This document shows, one piece after another, positions 1 through 6,123 of a stretch of DNA of 10,193 nt. Under the pieces are notes generated by a model. That model did no database searches. It was not told where the DNA came from and worked only from the letters and a program-made list of their open reading frames with translations. This stretch comes from Thaumarchaeota archaeon UBA223. Its GTDB lineage: Archaea; Thermoproteota; Nitrososphaeria; Nitrososphaerales; UBA57. The DNA lies in contig DAHJ01000014.1 of NCBI GenBank assembly GCA_002495905.1, positions 1 through 10,193 of the forward strand. Direction: 5' to 3'. Position 1 is the stretch's first letter, and every line of letters starts with the position of its first letter. Position numbers and translations under genes: made by a program.

Positions 1-142
1 TGGAGAACGTTGTGCAAGTACATCGAATAGAAACTTCGAAGGGCGACAAGGTTCTGGTGGAAGAACACATTTAGTCAGTCCTGTTATGGCAGCTGCATCT
101 GCAATTGCAGGTCATTTTGTCGATGTGAGGGAATGGAACTAA
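1..142 (+). CDS. leuC: 3-isopropylmalate dehydratase large subunit LeuC, C-terminal end (partial)
   Basis: Only the last 46 codons lie in the window, read in the frame starting at base 2 and ending with TAA at 140-142. The residues carry the LeuC/aconitase C-terminal signature: E-R-C-A-S-T-S-N-R-N-F-E-G-R-Q-G, then G-G-R-T-H-L-V-S-P and an alanine-rich stretch ending G-H-F-V-D-V-R. With LeuD it forms the cytoplasmic [4Fe-4S] enzyme that isomerises 2-isopropylmalate to 3-isopropylmalate in leucine synthesis. The signature resembles the long, bacterial-type LeuC rather than the shorter archaeal homoaconitase-like form. The leuD start follows the stop after a single base, so the two subunits are almost certainly co-transcribed and translated together. 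The cluster-binding cysteines lie upstream, outside the window. Confidence 0.93.
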   Translation, partial: GERCASTSNRNFEGRQGSGGRTHLVSPVMAAASAIAGHFVDVREWN

Positions 143-143
143 A

Positions 144-728
144 TTGGAACCTTTTTCTAAAGTATCAAGCATAATTACACCGCTTGATAAAGCAAATGTA
201 GACACAGATCAAATAATTCCAAAACAATTTCTTAAACTTATTACAAAATCAGGATTTGGAAGATTTCTTTTTTATGATTGGAGATTTGATCAAGATGGAA
301 AACCAAAAAATGATTTTGTTTTGAATGACTCAGCATATCAAGATTCTAAGATTTTAGTTACAAATGAAAATTTCGGATGTGGTTCATCAAGGGAACATGC
401 AGTATGGGCATTGAAGGATTTTGGATTTAATGTCATAATATCACCTTCATTTGCAGATATTTTTTACAGTAATTGCTTCAAAAATGGCGTTTTACCAATA
501 ATTCTTGATATTGAAAAGATTCACAAATTATTACAGTGTGAAGAGAAAGTCGAGATTAATCTAGATTCGCAGAAAATTACATTTGGTAACGAATATATAG
601 ATTTTAATATTGACTCACATAGAAGAAGTAGATTATTAGAAGGATTAGATGATATTGATTTGACTCTTAAAGAAGATAAAAGAATTGAAGAATTTGAAAA
701 AAACTCTTCCATAATATCAATATTTTAG
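144..728 (+). CDS. leuD: 3-isopropylmalate dehydratase small subunit LeuD
   Basis: The 194-residue protein is the swivelling small subunit of isopropylmalate isomerase, which pairs with LeuC to complete the active site. Near the N terminus (about 12-30) is the D-K-A-N-V-D-T-D-Q-I-I-P-K-Q-F-L block, and at 76-86 the substrate-recognition motif N-F-G-C-G-S-S-R-E-H-A; the conserved region around D-I-F-Y-S-N-C-F-K-N-G follows at 105-115. About 200 residues is normal for the bacterial-type LeuD, whereas archaeal short forms are near 165. Translation starts at TTG 144-146. It is the only start codon in this frame before the conserved N terminus, sits one base after the leuC stop, and has only a weak GAGG (127-130) upstream, so coupling to leuC translation is likely. 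The 3' end overlaps the convergent zinc-ribbon gene by 4 bases, and a T7 tract lies just past the stop. Confidence 0.95.
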   Translation: MEPFSKVSSIITPLDKANVDTDQIIPKQFLKLITKSGFGRFLFYDWRFDQDGKPKNDFVLNDSAYQDSKILVTNENFGCGSSREHAVWALKDFGFNVIISPSFADIFYSNCFKNGVLPIILDIEKIHKLLQCEEKVEINLDSQKITFGNEYIDFNIDSHRRSRLLEGLDDIDLTLKEDKRIEEFEKNSSIISIF

Positions 729-841
729 AGTTTTTTTGCACGTTTAAAAATATTGCCACAACTAGAACAAGAATTTGTATCGGATTTTTTATCTAATTCA
801 AAATTTGCAGACCAACAATTAGGACAGACGGAAACTGACAA
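725..841 (-). CDS. Small zinc-ribbon protein (38 aa)
   Basis: A short frame downstream of the sugar dehydratase encodes 38 residues with C-P-N-C at 6-9 and C-S-S-C-G at 25-29, giving C-x2-C-x15-C-x2-C, the spacing of a minimal rubredoxin-like zinc ribbon. The tail is basic (K-R-A-K-K-L). The start is inferred as TTG at 841-839: the frame has an in-frame TGA just upstream (853-851) and no ATG or GTG before the first cysteine pair. It begins four bases after the dehydratase stop (846-848), so it is probably translated from the same transcript. Its TAA (727-725) lies within the end of leuD, making a 4-base convergent overlap. Tiny zinc ribbons are common in archaea and may bind nucleic acid or act as protein adaptors; no specific role can be read from this one. 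The two Cys pairs are the main reason to believe it. Confidence 0.6.
   Translation of the reverse strand: MSVSVCPNCWSANFELDKKSDTNSCSSCGNIFKRAKKL
731..737 (+). terminator. T7 tract after leuD, candidate archaeal terminator
   Basis: Seven consecutive T residues begin three bases after the leuD TAG. Archaeal RNA polymerase can stop at T-runs without a hairpin, and no hairpin is evident here. The same bases read as AAAAAAA inside the 3' end of the convergent zinc-ribbon gene (Lys codons), so the run could simply be coding. Moderate to low support. Confidence 0.35.
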
Positions 842-845
842 TATA

Positions 846-1997
846 TCAACTCATTAAACTAAGATGATATTGAATCATTTCCAAGATTGTGCGATCAAGT
901 GGAATATGATTATTCCAACCGAGTTTTTCTTTAGCTTTTGATGCATCGCCAATCAAAACAGGTAAATCTGTAGGACGTAATCGAGATTCGTCCAAAAGAT
1001 ATTTCATATCGTCCACTTTATAGTGTTCACGGGCAATAGTTAGAGATATCTCCAATAATTCAGCAATAGAAATTCCATTACCGCTAGCTAAATTATAGAC
1101 ATCGCCTTTTGTTCCTTTTTCAATAACTGCAAAGTATCCCATAACAGTATCACGAACATCAGTAAAATCACGGATAGAATCAAGATTTCCAAGTGTGACA
1201 TTCTTTCGATTTTCTTTTATTCCTTGAGCAATTTGTCGTGTAATTTCACTAGTGACAAATTCATTACCTCGTCTTGGGCCCGTATGGTTAAACGCACGAG
1301 TTATATGAACGTCAAGTCCATAACAAGACACGTATGTTCGGCATGCATCCTCAGCTTGGCGTTTAGAAGATCCATATGGAGATGTTCCAACAGTACGTAA
1401 TGGATTAGTTTCATTAATTGGAGCCTCGTTAATTACATCATTGTTTGAATCAAGATTTGGAGAAGGTAAAATTGTCTTGTATTTTTCCAACATAGTTCTG
1501 TAGTGTTCGTTATTTTGAATAACAAGACCGTATTCTTCACTAGAACCTGCATAATGAAGAGCTACATCACGAGGAGTTAGTCTTAAAGCTTCAAGCATAT
1601 TTAATGTTCCAGTAACATTTGTAGAATAAGTATCAATAGGAGATGCAAAACTATGCGGAACAAAAGACTGTGCAGCTAAATGATAAATAACATCCGCATT
1701 GGACTCTTTTATGGCATTAACAATTGAGCCCAAGTCTTGTAAATCACCTTTTATTAATTTAATATTTTCTCGATCAAGTAAATGTTGTATGTTTCTAAGA
1801 TTTGGATTTGACTGCCTTCTCAATAGTCCATAAATATTTGCGTTGATTTGAGATGATGAAAGAATTTCCGTAAGCCAAGAACCAACAAAACCGGTAATTC
1901 CAGTAATAAGTACATTTTTATCTTTCCAATAATCAGCATTAACACGATTTATTACAGCTTGAGTAGTTTCATTTTGTAAAACAAGTGGGTCAGACAT
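846..1997 (-). CDS. NDP-sugar dehydratase/epimerase, extended SDR, GDP-mannose 4,6-dehydratase type
   Basis: The 383-residue protein is an extended short-chain dehydrogenase. It has the NAD(P)-binding G-I-T-G-F-V-G at 33-39, D-L at 85-86, Y-H-L-A-A-Q at 105-110, and the catalytic set S-S-E-E-Y-G at 152-157 with S-P-Y-G-S-S-K at 206-212 (Tyr208, Lys212). Downstream motifs (N-H-T-G-P-R-R-G-N-E-F-V-T at 237-249, L-G-N-L-D-S-I-R-D-F at 269-278, R-L-R-P-T-D at 339-344) are those of GDP-mannose 4,6-dehydratase and the related GDP-6-deoxy-lyxo-hexulose reductase, so it likely makes a 6-deoxyhexose nucleotide sugar in the cytoplasm for surface glycans or protein glycosylation. The reaction is not certain. 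Between the S-x-E-Y-G and Y-x3-K motifs it has about 30 residues more than usual. ATG at 1997-1995 is preferred over a TTG directly before it; a TATA box lies about 25-32 nt upstream. The zinc-ribbon gene follows closely. Confidence 0.85.
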   Translation of the reverse strand: MSDPLVLQNETTQAVINRVNADYWKDKNVLITGITGFVGSWLTEILSSSQINANIYGLLRRQSNPNLRNIQHLLDRENIKLIKGDLQDLGSIVNAIKESNADVIYHLAAQSFVPHSFASPIDTYSTNVTGTLNMLEALRLTPRDVALHYAGSSEEYGLVIQNNEHYRTMLEKYKTILPSPNLDSNNDVINEAPINETNPLRTVGTSPYGSSKRQAEDACRTYVSCYGLDVHITRAFNHTGPRRGNEFVTSEITRQIAQGIKENRKNVTLGNLDSIRDFTDVRDTVMGYFAVIEKGTKGDVYNLASGNGISIAELLEISLTIAREHYKVDDMKYLLDESRLRPTDLPVLIGDASKAKEKLGWNNHIPLDRTILEMIQYHLSLMS

Positions 1998-2021
1998 CAA
2001 CTATGATAGTAAGAGTTGGTT

Positions 2022-2029
2022 TATTTATA
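2022..2029 (-). promoter_or_regulatory. TATA box of the sugar dehydratase gene
   Basis: On the minus strand the sequence reads T-A-T-A-A-A-T-A, within a longer A/T stretch, and spans -32 to -25 relative to the ATG at 1997. Archaeal TATA boxes centre about 26-27 bases before the transcription start, which would place the start within a few bases of the ATG and give a near-leaderless mRNA. This is consistent with the lack of a Shine-Dalgarno site. Confidence 0.6.
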
Positions 2030-2036
2030 TTTAATT

Positions 2037-2089
2037 GAAAAAAAATTGAATATTGCCATAAAATATCAGGAAGAAATTCTATGGCAATA
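2037..2089 (-). terminator. Stem-loop plus T8 terminator of the solute-binding protein gene
   Basis: A perfect 10-base inverted repeat (TATTGCCATA at 2051-2060 and TATGGCAATA at 2080-2089) encloses a 19-base loop. Read on the minus strand it begins 14 bases after the end of the solute-binding protein gene, and it is followed by a T-rich run with eight Ts in a row (complement of 2038-2045). Perfect stem plus T-run strongly suggests 3'-end formation or transcript stabilisation. On the plus strand no T-run follows, so it acts for the minus-strand gene. A long stem-loop of this kind is less usual in archaea, where T-runs alone often suffice. Confidence 0.72.
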
Positions 2090-2103
2090 AGAGATTATTA
2101 GGT

Positions 2104-3150
2104 TTAGACTCCTGCGATTTCTTTGAAGATTGAATGCCATTCATCATGTTTGGCACGTGCTTCAGCACTTGGATATCTAAGAAGATCCATACCTTCAGGA
2201 GCAGCTGCTCCAATAGTATGCTTTGTTTGAGACTCAACGTCTGGCAAAGCTGCGAATCTTACATCGACATTACCAATCAAGATTTGTGCTTCTTCAGAGA
2301 CTAAGAAATTAATCCATACTTTTGCAGCGTCTGGATTTTCAGATGCTTCAAGTAGGACTGCGGCAGTTGGACCCCATACCAATGGGAAATCTTCTAACTC
2401 GAGGATTGCAACTGGAGCTCCATCTTGCCTTGCCTTAACGACATCATGGAGTTGTCCTACAATACCAATATGGTATTCACCACGAGATACTTCGTCAACT
2501 TGTGCTCCTGTACTGCGTTGTCTAACAGGTTGTACATTTGCCTCTAATCTAGTGAGGAAATCAATTGTTGCTTCTGCACCAAGTGTCTCTTCAGCTATAG
2601 TAGCCCAGATTCTAGTAGAGGTTGTACCTCTTGTGTAATCGTGCATTGTTATCTTACCATTCCATTTAGGATCTGTAAGATCATTCAAAGTTTTTGGTAA
2701 TTCATCTTCAGAAACAAGATTTGTATTATATGTAATTACTTGACCAAGAAGAAGAACACCTTGCCAATAACCATCAGGATCTTTTAATTCGTCAGGCCAA
2801 TTGGCTGCATTTGGTGGTCTGTATACTTGTGCAAAACCATCATCAACCAATGAAAGTGATCCTGGAAAACTGAGCATTACGACGTCAGCTGTTTTTGCTC
2901 CAGCTTCAATTTCTGTTGAAATTCGAGTATATGTCTCAGACGGAGAACCTCGAACATAATCAATTGTTATTTCGGGATAGGCTTCATGAAATGCGTCGAT
3001 TGTAGTTTGCATATCTTCTGCGTCGACACTTCCATAAACCAATACGGTACCTGAACCTGATGGTCCACTATTGAAAAACGTTAAACCTGCAATTGCAAGA
3101 ATTGCTACTGCAACAACTGCAACTAAGAGATTACGATTTTGTGCTAACAT
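2104..3150 (-). CDS. Membrane-anchored ABC solute-binding protein, iron(III)/Fbp-like family
   Basis: The 348-residue protein has a short charged N terminus, a hydrophobic segment at about 8-26 (L-L-V-A-V-V-A-V-A-I-L-A-I-A-G-L), then a Ser/Gly-rich linker and a mature domain starting T-V-L-V-Y-G-S at 35-41. There is no lipobox cysteine, so the segment probably stays as a membrane anchor with the binding domain outside the cell. The fold signature is that of extracellular solute-binding proteins of the iron(III)/thiamine/polyamine type: V-L-V-Y-G at the start, A-D-V-V-M-L-S at 88-94, and P-K-W-N-G-K-I at 161-167. The paired tyrosines that bind ferric iron in classical FbpA are not evident, so the ligand is unknown. 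No permease or ATPase gene is nearby. Codon use looks richer in G+C and alanine than its neighbours, which may mean high expression or transfer. It starts at ATG 3150 with a TATA box 20-28 nt upstream, is divergent from the regulator, and resembles the protein encoded at 5110-6123. Confidence 0.85.
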   Translation of the reverse strand: MLAQNRNLLVAVVAVAILAIAGLTFFNSGPSGSGTVLVYGSVDAEDMQTTIDAFHEAYPEITIDYVRGSPSETYTRISTEIEAGAKTADVVMLSFPGSLSLVDDGFAQVYRPPNAANWPDELKDPDGYWQGVLLLGQVITYNTNLVSEDELPKTLNDLTDPKWNGKITMHDYTRGTTSTRIWATIAEETLGAEATIDFLTRLEANVQPVRQRSTGAQVDEVSRGEYHIGIVGQLHDVVKARQDGAPVAILELEDFPLVWGPTAAVLLEASENPDAAKVWINFLVSEEAQILIGNVDVRFAALPDVESQTKHTIGAAAPEGMDLLRYPSAEARAKHDEWHSIFKEIAGV

Positions 3151-3169
3151 AGCACAAATAAATGTAAAT

Positions 3170-3180
3170 ATTTATATCTA
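3170..3180. promoter_or_regulatory. Shared TATA element between the solute-binding protein gene and the divergent regulator
   Basis: The 64-base gap between the two divergent starts has one clear A/T-rich promoter core, A-T-T-T-A-T-A-T-C-T-A on the plus strand. On the minus strand it reads T-A-G-A-T-A-T-A-A-A-T, 20-30 bases before the ATG at 3150, fitting a leaderless transcript. On the plus strand it ends about 35 bases before the GTG at 3215, fitting a leader of 10-15 bases. If one element serves both directions, the regulator could control both genes at once by binding over it. Use in both directions is inferred. Confidence 0.5.
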
Positions 3181-3214
3181 TACCCTGTTAGAATTATTAT
3201 AACAATCTAAATAG

Positions 3215-4027
3215 GTGATAAAGATAGAAACTGCCAGTAGTAAACATCCACATGTAAGTAAGGGAAGAGTTAGAGAGAATATAATTAATCAATTATCACA
3301 GCAGCCATATTCATTAACTGATCTTTCAAGAATATTAAAAGTATCAAAACCAACCATCAGTTATCATTTAACGAATTTAGTAAAAGAAGGAATTATTGAA
3401 ATTGCTGGAACTAAAAGTGGAAGAGGAGGTTTTAGATCTAAACTATATGTCTTAAAACATAATTTAGACAATAAGCTTCCTAGTTCTTCTTCAGATTCTC
3501 ATTATTTAGATTTATTATCAGGAATATTTGAAAGCAGTAAATTAGAATGGACAATAGAAAAGAATAACAAACTAGGTAAAGATATACAGTTATTTTTATA
3601 TCATGGATTTAGATTATTAAGAAATGTTACGAAAACTAGACATCATGACATTCTTAGAAATTATGGAAAAAGAGTCGGTAACGAGGTTATCGGAAGAAAA
3701 TTCAGTAAAAATTTAAAAGAGAATCTAACAAAATTATCAGAATATTTTGATGAGAATGAAATTGGAAATATTAAGACAATATTAAGTGATGAGAAATATC
3801 ATCCAGAATATAAATTCCAGTGTCTTGGATGTTTTCAAGCAAGGGAAAATGGAGGTCCAGTATGTAATTTTACAAAAGGAATGATAGAAGGATTTCTTGA
3901 GTTTAATTATGGAGACAGATATGAAATTGGAGAAAGGCAGAAAGATGGGACACTGTATGAATCATGTGTATTTCCAATGAGAAGGACAAAGAAACGCGGT
4001 AGAGCCGAAGCAATAAATATAGAGTAA
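3215..4027 (+). CDS. Winged-helix (ArsR-like) transcriptional regulator with four-cysteine V4R-like C-terminal domain
   Basis: The 270-residue protein has an N-terminal winged helix at about 18-80: helix-turn-helix L-T-D-L-S-R-I-L-K-V-S-K-P-T-I-S-Y-H-L, then a basic wing with G-R-G-G-F-R-S-K. A long, mostly helical middle (about 95-195) leads to a C-terminal domain with Cys203, Cys206, Cys217 and Cys251 (C-x2-C-x10-C-x33-C). The stretch C-N-F-T-K-G-M-I-E-G-F-L-E at 217-229 followed later by E-S-C-V-F-P resembles the V4R small-molecule-binding domain; such cysteines may hold Zn or an Fe-S cluster, as in SufR-type sensors. A cytoplasmic DNA-binding repressor or activator is the safest call. Translation starts at GTG 3215; no ATG precedes the HTH in frame. 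It is divergent from the solute-binding protein gene, whose control is a natural guess, and its stop is one base from the convergent PqqC-like gene. Confidence 0.8.
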   Translation: MIKIETASSKHPHVSKGRVRENIINQLSQQPYSLTDLSRILKVSKPTISYHLTNLVKEGIIEIAGTKSGRGGFRSKLYVLKHNLDNKLPSSSSDSHYLDLLSGIFESSKLEWTIEKNNKLGKDIQLFLYHGFRLLRNVTKTRHHDILRNYGKRVGNEVIGRKFSKNLKENLTKLSEYFDENEIGNIKTILSDEKYHPEYKFQCLGCFQARENGGPVCNFTKGMIEGFLEFNYGDRYEIGERQKDGTLYESCVFPMRRTKKRGRAEAINIE

Positions 4028-4028
4028 T

Positions 4029-4733
4029 CTATTCCTTTAGAACGTAAACTGAATGTATTGAATCGAATATAGACCATAAAACATCTTCCGTAAACAATAC
4101 AGAATCAACTGCTTGTAACTGCATTTCATAAGAATCAGCATATTTCATAATAAGATTTAAAGCAATTTGGCTATCTTTTCGTGCTTGGGCAGATAATGAC
4201 ATGAAATAACTAAGTCCATCAGGATCAATAAAATCACCATAATGTTTAGACAATGCATATACTCTTTTGTCAATAGCCGCAGGGAGAAATATTTGACTTA
4301 AAGAAGTAGATATTCCTTCAAACCAAGAGTGTGATTTAACGTAATTCAATAATGAGTCAACGGCAATGCGTACACCAGGTAAGTAATTATCTGAATATAG
4401 TGATTTTTTATTCATACCAGTAGATTCAGCAAATTTTATCCATCCATCAATAGCACCTTCTGCTTCGGAATATCCATCATATTCCAATATACGAGATATC
4501 CACAATCTGCGAACGTCAGGTAATGGGCAATTTGAAATTACAGCGCCATCTTTGAGAGGAATCATATTTTGATAATAAAACCAATTATTTATCCAGCCAT
4601 GAATTTGAGTTTTATTTAATTTACCTTCATAAAGCAAAGTATTGAACGGATGTCTATCAGGGTAACGCTTAGTAGCCTCAGATTTGATTAAGGCAAGAAA
4701 CTTACTTCTAGACAATGGCTTTTTTGCAGGCAT
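4029..4733 (-). CDS. PqqC-like protein (heme-oxygenase-like fold) with an altered active site
   Basis: The 234-residue product aligns along its length with PqqC, the cofactorless oxidase of the last step of pyrroloquinoline quinone synthesis. Shared blocks are H-P-F at 28-30, G-W-I-N-N-x-F-Y-Y-Q at 46-55, I-P-L-K-D at 58-62, N-C-P at 68-70, R-I-L-x-x-D-G at 81-87, L-P-G-V-R-x-A-V-D at 118-126 and D-x-L-W-S near 217-221. Length is normal for PqqC. Compared from memory with Klebsiella PqqC, key residues differ: H24 is Pro25, R50 is Trp51, H84 is Tyr85, Y128 is Leu129, H154 is Ile154, R179 is Leu180 and K214 is Thr215, while Y53, Q54 and Y175 equivalents remain. It is thus a PqqC relative whose activity is doubtful. 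No pqqA, D or E is in the window. ATG 4733 is chosen; an in-frame TTG at 4766 would add 11 unconserved residues. It stands alone, convergent with the regulator. Confidence 0.8.
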   Translation of the reverse strand: MPAKKPLSRSKFLALIKSEATKRYPDRHPFNTLLYEGKLNKTQIHGWINNWFYYQNMIPLKDGAVISNCPLPDVRRLWISRILEYDGYSEAEGAIDGWIKFAESTGMNKKSLYSDNYLPGVRIAVDSLLNYVKSHSWFEGISTSLSQIFLPAAIDKRVYALSKHYGDFIDPDGLSYFMSLSAQARKDSQIALNLIMKYADSYEMQLQAVDSVLFTEDVLWSIFDSIHSVYVLKE

Positions 4734-4813
4734 AAAACAATGAGGGATAGAATCTAATAAAAACAATACGTAATTGATATATTGAATTATACAGTATTTA
4801 GAGTCGTAATTAT

Positions 4814-5113
4814 ATGAAAAAATTGTATTTTACGTTAGGATTAGGATTTTTAGTAATAGGTTTATTGATGTATCAATCTGCAATGGATCAAGTAAGAGCG
4901 TTTGAAGAAATAATAAAATCGGTTGAACAAGCAGGAAATAATGTTAGACTAGGAGTTGAAAGAATTGGTCTATCAATAGAACAAACAGAGGAAATCAATC
5001 GTCAGATAAATAGCACTATGAATATAAGTCGAGGGTCGTTAGGATTAGGGGCATTCCTAATTGTATATTCGACATATGATGAATTGATAAAATTAAAGAG
5101 TAAATTCTTTTAG
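4814..5113 (+). CDS. Small membrane protein with two hydrophobic segments, function unknown
   Basis: This 99-residue protein is not recognised. It starts at ATG 4814 with K-K before a hydrophobic segment at about 5-22 (Y-F-T-L-G-L-G-F-L-V-I-G-L-L-M-Y), followed by a charged, probably helical stretch of some 50 residues with regularly spaced I/V/L (25-70, coiled-coil-like), and a second hydrophobic segment at about 74-88 (S-L-G-L-G-A-F-L-I-V-Y). The end is basic (K-L-K-S-K-F-F). A hairpin with both ends in the cytoplasm and the helical loop outside is one reading. Its stop overlaps the end of the convergent solute-binding protein gene by 4 bases, and it diverges from the PqqC-like gene across 80 bases. 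Codon use matches its neighbours, and the predicted architecture argues for a real gene. Confidence 0.65.
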   Translation: MKKLYFTLGLGFLVIGLLMYQSAMDQVRAFEEIIKSVEQAGNNVRLGVERIGLSIEQTEEINRQINSTMNISRGSLGLGAFLIVYSTYDELIKLKSKFF

Positions 5114-6123
5114 ATTGAGTTTTTTAATACTTTATCAACGTCTGAATTAAAAGCGTCGTCGTAATCAATAGTATTTTGAAATAAATTTTGGAATAATTTT
5201 CTATCTTGAGAAGTATTTTCTATCACATCAGGTGATGGAAAGATAGAGTATTTTTCATTAGGTAATAAAGTAGAAAGTGAGTATTTAGAATCAGATTCAA
5301 TATAAGCAGGAACACGTATGTAGTTATTTCCAATCATATTTTGTCCTTCTTTTGAGAGAATATAATCAATAAACAATCTAGCAGACTCCAGATTTTGTGA
5401 AGTTTTGAGTATTGATGCAGCAGTAGCAGAAATAGACATAGGAATATCCGAAAGAATCATTCGATCAACGGGTAATTGCATATCTTGGGCACGAAGATAT
5501 TCATAAAGCATAACAGTAAGACCTAAATCACTCTTGCCAAGACTCACACTACCAAGCACATGTCTAAACAATGGCCAAAGGTGAAGATTTTGGTGAGAAA
5601 GTAGATTAACAAATCCATTCCAATTTTCTTCAGTTAGATCTTGTCGAAGAGAGGATAACCAATTACTGCCAAATGTTCCAAGAGTTATATCATGAATAGA
5701 TATACGATCTTTCCATTTGTCTTGAAGAAGATCTTTAGAACAAGTCGGAATGTCGTTTTTCTCTACTTGTTGGTTATTGTAGATTTGTATTGTAGGTAAG
5801 AGAATGACAGAAGTCCAGAAACCATCAGAATCTTTCAATGAATCAGGAATATTTTTTCTCTCAGTAGTTTCATAAGACTGAAACAAATCATGATTTTGCA
5901 TTTGTAAATGTGGAGATATAGCACTGAAAACAATATCTGCAGATGAATTATTTTCAGATAATTCTGTTTGGATTTGATTGTACATAGGAGGAGGAGTTCC
6001 GTAGACATATTTGCGAGAATATTCAATTTTGATATTTGGGTGGATTTTATTAAATTCTTTTATCCAAGAATCAAATTCCCAAGTTTCTATGGTTCCATAG
6101 ATAATTAATTTATCATTACTCAA
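5110..6123 (-). CDS. Solute-binding protein paralogue lacking a signal peptide
   Basis: The 337-residue protein is a second iron(III)/polyamine-type solute-binding protein and matches the protein at 2104-3150 from end to end: K-L-I-I-Y-G-T against V-L-V-Y-G-S, K-D-S-D-G-F-W against K-D-P-D-G-Y-W, I-S-I-H-D-x-T-x-G-T (141-150) against I-T-M-H-D-x-T-x-G-T, and M-I-G-N near residue 271. The mature domain begins at residue 5, so there is no signal peptide or anchor. The start is TTG 6123-6121; an in-frame TAG four codons earlier excludes a longer protein. The TTG overlaps the TGA of the upstream dehydrogenase (TTGA), so the two are translationally coupled. As encoded, it should remain in the cytoplasm, which is odd for this family. 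It may sense a ligand or bind the dehydrogenase; the ligand is unknown. No transporter partners are adjacent. Confidence 0.8.
   Translation of the reverse strand: MSNDKLIIYGTIETWEFDSWIKEFNKIHPNIKIEYSRKYVYGTPPPMYNQIQTELSENNSSADIVFSAISPHLQMQNHDLFQSYETTERKNIPDSLKDSDGFWTSVILLPTIQIYNNQQVEKNDIPTCSKDLLQDKWKDRISIHDITLGTFGSNWLSSLRQDLTEENWNGFVNLLSHQNLHLWPLFRHVLGSVSLGKSDLGLTVMLYEYLRAQDMQLPVDRMILSDIPMSISATAASILKTSQNLESARLFIDYILSKEGQNMIGNNYIRVPAYIESDSKYSLSTLLPNEKYSIFPSPDVIENTSQDRKLFQNLFQNTIDYDDAFNSDVDKVLKNSI

Noticed and set aside
521..712. Minus-strand open frame of 63 codons within leuD
   Set aside because: Lies wholly opposite a conserved gene, is Ser/Leu-rich low-complexity sequence, and shows no recognisable motif; an antisense shadow.
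4734..4766. Longer N terminus of the PqqC-like protein from TTG 4766
   Set aside because: Adds 11 residues not seen in PqqC relatives; ATG 4733 fits the usual length and leaves room for a promoter.
5835..6026. Second minus-strand frame of 63 codons inside the signal-less binding protein gene
   Set aside because: Out of frame with a gene that aligns end to end with its paralogue; composition is that of a shifted frame.
6120..6123. Programmed frameshift fusing the quinoprotein and the binding protein
   Set aside because: No slippery heptamer is visible at the overlap; simple stop-start coupling (TTGA) explains the arrangement. Kept only as an alternative.
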